Below, one piece after another: positions 27,165-28,071 of a stretch of 28,071 nt of DNA. This stretch comes from an uncultured Clostridia bacterium (GTDB lineage: Bacteria > Bacillota > Clostridia > TANB77 > CAG-508), in assembly GCA_934141475.1 (NCBI GenBank), contig CAKPCG010000022.1, positions 1-28,071 of the forward strand, in the 5' to 3' direction. Position 1 is the first letter of the stretch. Each line of letters opens with the position of its first letter. A program made the position numbers and the translations under genes. The notes beneath the pieces were generated by a model. The model did no database searches. It was not told where the DNA came from and saw only the letters and a program-made list of their open reading frames with translations.

Positions 27165-28071
27165 TTAGCTATCCGTGTATATTATTTGGGCATTGCAATA
27201 TTTATTCCAATTGCTATTCCACCCAGATGGTAAAGAATCAGTTGAGGCAAATGGAACTTTTATTTTTTGATTTGATGTCCAATGCTCAAATACACAATAA
27301 CCCAATTTTGTTACCTTACTTAAATCTATTTCTGGTAAACTTGTACATCCATCAAATGTATTATCTCCAATTTCAGTTACATTTTCCAAATTAATTTTTG
27401 TTAATCCTGTACATCCTCTAAATGCACCATCTCCCAATCCATTAGACTTGCCAATTTTTTTTGCATTTTTAAAATCAACTTCTCTCAATCCTGTACATTC
27501 ACTGAATGCACCCTCATCAATCTGTTCTACACTTTCCGAAGCAACTTTCGTTAATCTTGTACATCCTGAAAATGTATACCTTTTAATTTGTGTTACATTA
27601 TCTAAATTCACTTGTGTCAATCCTGTACATCCTTCAAATGCACTACTTCCAATTTGTGTTGTATTTTTTAAGTCCACTTGTGTCAATAGCGTACATCCTT
27701 CAAATGCACAATCACCTATTTTCTCTAATGTTGATGGAAGTTCTATGCTTTTCAAATTTGCCAATTTACCAAATACTGCTTCATCTATATTACTATTATT
27801 AATTACCATTTCAATTGTTTTTAAATTTTTTGGTAAAACTATTCTCTCAATAGTTTCATTTAGCGTACCGGACCTCTCATACCTATAACCAAAATCCGTC
27901 AACATATAGATTCTTGTTACAGTGTCTGGAAATATAATCGTTTTTACATTTGGCCAACCATTATAATCATCATCAATTCTTCCATTTAGATTTCCTCCTT
28001 TTACCACTAGACATGCTTCTGTTATTGTATATTCAATGTTATTTTTAGATATTTTCTTATCTGGTACAACC
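27165..28071 (-). CDS. Second BspA-like leucine-rich-repeat protein, N-terminus off window
   Basis: This is a paralogue of the neighbouring 24970-27009 gene. The visible part, about 302 codons, is open from the right edge (VVPDKKISKNNIEYTITEA, the segment before the repeats in the neighbour) through BspA repeats (FEGCTGLTQVNLDNVTQI) to a near-identical end with VPFASTDSLPSGW and IIYTDS. The start is beyond 28071; a GTG at 28007 is internal. It is separated from the next gene by 155 bases without a clear terminator, so read-through into the downstream paralogue is possible. Confidence 0.88.
   Translation of the reverse strand, partial: VVPDKKISKNNIEYTITEACLVVKGGNLNGRIDDDYNGWPNVKTIIFPDTVTRIYMLTDFGYRYERSGTLNETIERIVLPKNLKTIEMVINNSNIDEAVFGKLANLKSIELPSTLEKIGDCAFEGCTLLTQVDLKNTTQIGSSAFEGCTGLTQVNLDNVTQIKRYTFSGCTRLTKVASESVEQIDEGAFSECTGLREVDFKNAKKIGKSNGLGDGAFRGCTGLTKINLENVTEIGDNTFDGCTSLPEIDLSKVTKLGYCVFEHWTSNQKIKVPFASTDSLPSGWNSNWNKYCNAQIIYTDS

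Noticed and set aside
44..27900. CGG in other reading phases as shift sites
   Set aside because: About 45-50 such cases (for example GAC GGA, GCG GAA, TTC GGA, ACG GTT) lie in genes that read straight through, so the trinucleotide alone does not cause a break.
1..28071. CRISPR array, tRNA, rRNA, tmRNA, insertion sequence
   Set aside because: No regularly spaced repeats, cloverleaf-like sequences, rRNA stretches or transposase were recognised. tmRNA next to smpB was looked for and not found.

Overview
The window is very AT-rich and carries an endospore gene (spoIVB), a four-subunit 2-oxoacid:ferredoxin oxidoreductase, MreB, RecD2 and several long surface proteins with prepilin-like N-termini. 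This points to a strictly anaerobic, spore-forming-type Firmicute of the class Clostridia, probably an uncultured gut lineage. The taxonomic placement is inference from gene content and composition.

Layout. 1-8372 (-): a giant prepilin-like surface protein, at least 2,790 codons, running off the left edge. It has Fn3/Ig-like repeats and three formylglycine-enzyme/C-type-lectin-like modules. 8617-9073 (+): smpB. 9089-15696 (-): spoIVB, mreB, a membrane-anchored cadherin-like protein, a 92-aa orphan and recD2, with a decayed response-regulator remnant upstream of recD2. 16093-19185 (+): the por/vor operon with a clear promoter and terminator. 19275-24541 (-): a 525-aa orphan of higher GC, a family-2 glycosyltransferase, an NrnA-like DHH phosphoesterase and a ClpX-like AAA+ unfoldase, with two possible mini-genes. 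24970-28071 (-): two tandem BspA-type leucine-rich-repeat proteins; the first has a prepilin-like N-terminus and the second is cut by the right edge.

Main observation. Four genes (giant pilin-like gene, smpB, spoIVB, recD2) cannot be read in one frame. At each of seven break points the zero-frame codon is CGG, and homology or coherent reading resumes if the C is skipped so that the next codon is GGN (Gly). By eye about 45-50 CGG trinucleotides lie in other phases of real genes and none is linked to a frame break. Three further in-frame CGGs are read normally, all within the first 24 codons of genes in the 19.3-24.5 kb block. This suggests that CGG is poorly decoded or unassigned in this organism and acts as a +1 frameshift codon, similar in logic to frameshifting at internal stops in Euplotes. 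An indel artefact is not excluded.

Second observation. The last ~140 bases of the third lectin-like module (1-140) jump to about 54% GC, and nearly all codons there end in T or C. That is the expected look of a diversity-generating retroelement variable region. Its template repeat and reverse transcriptase would lie beyond the left edge.
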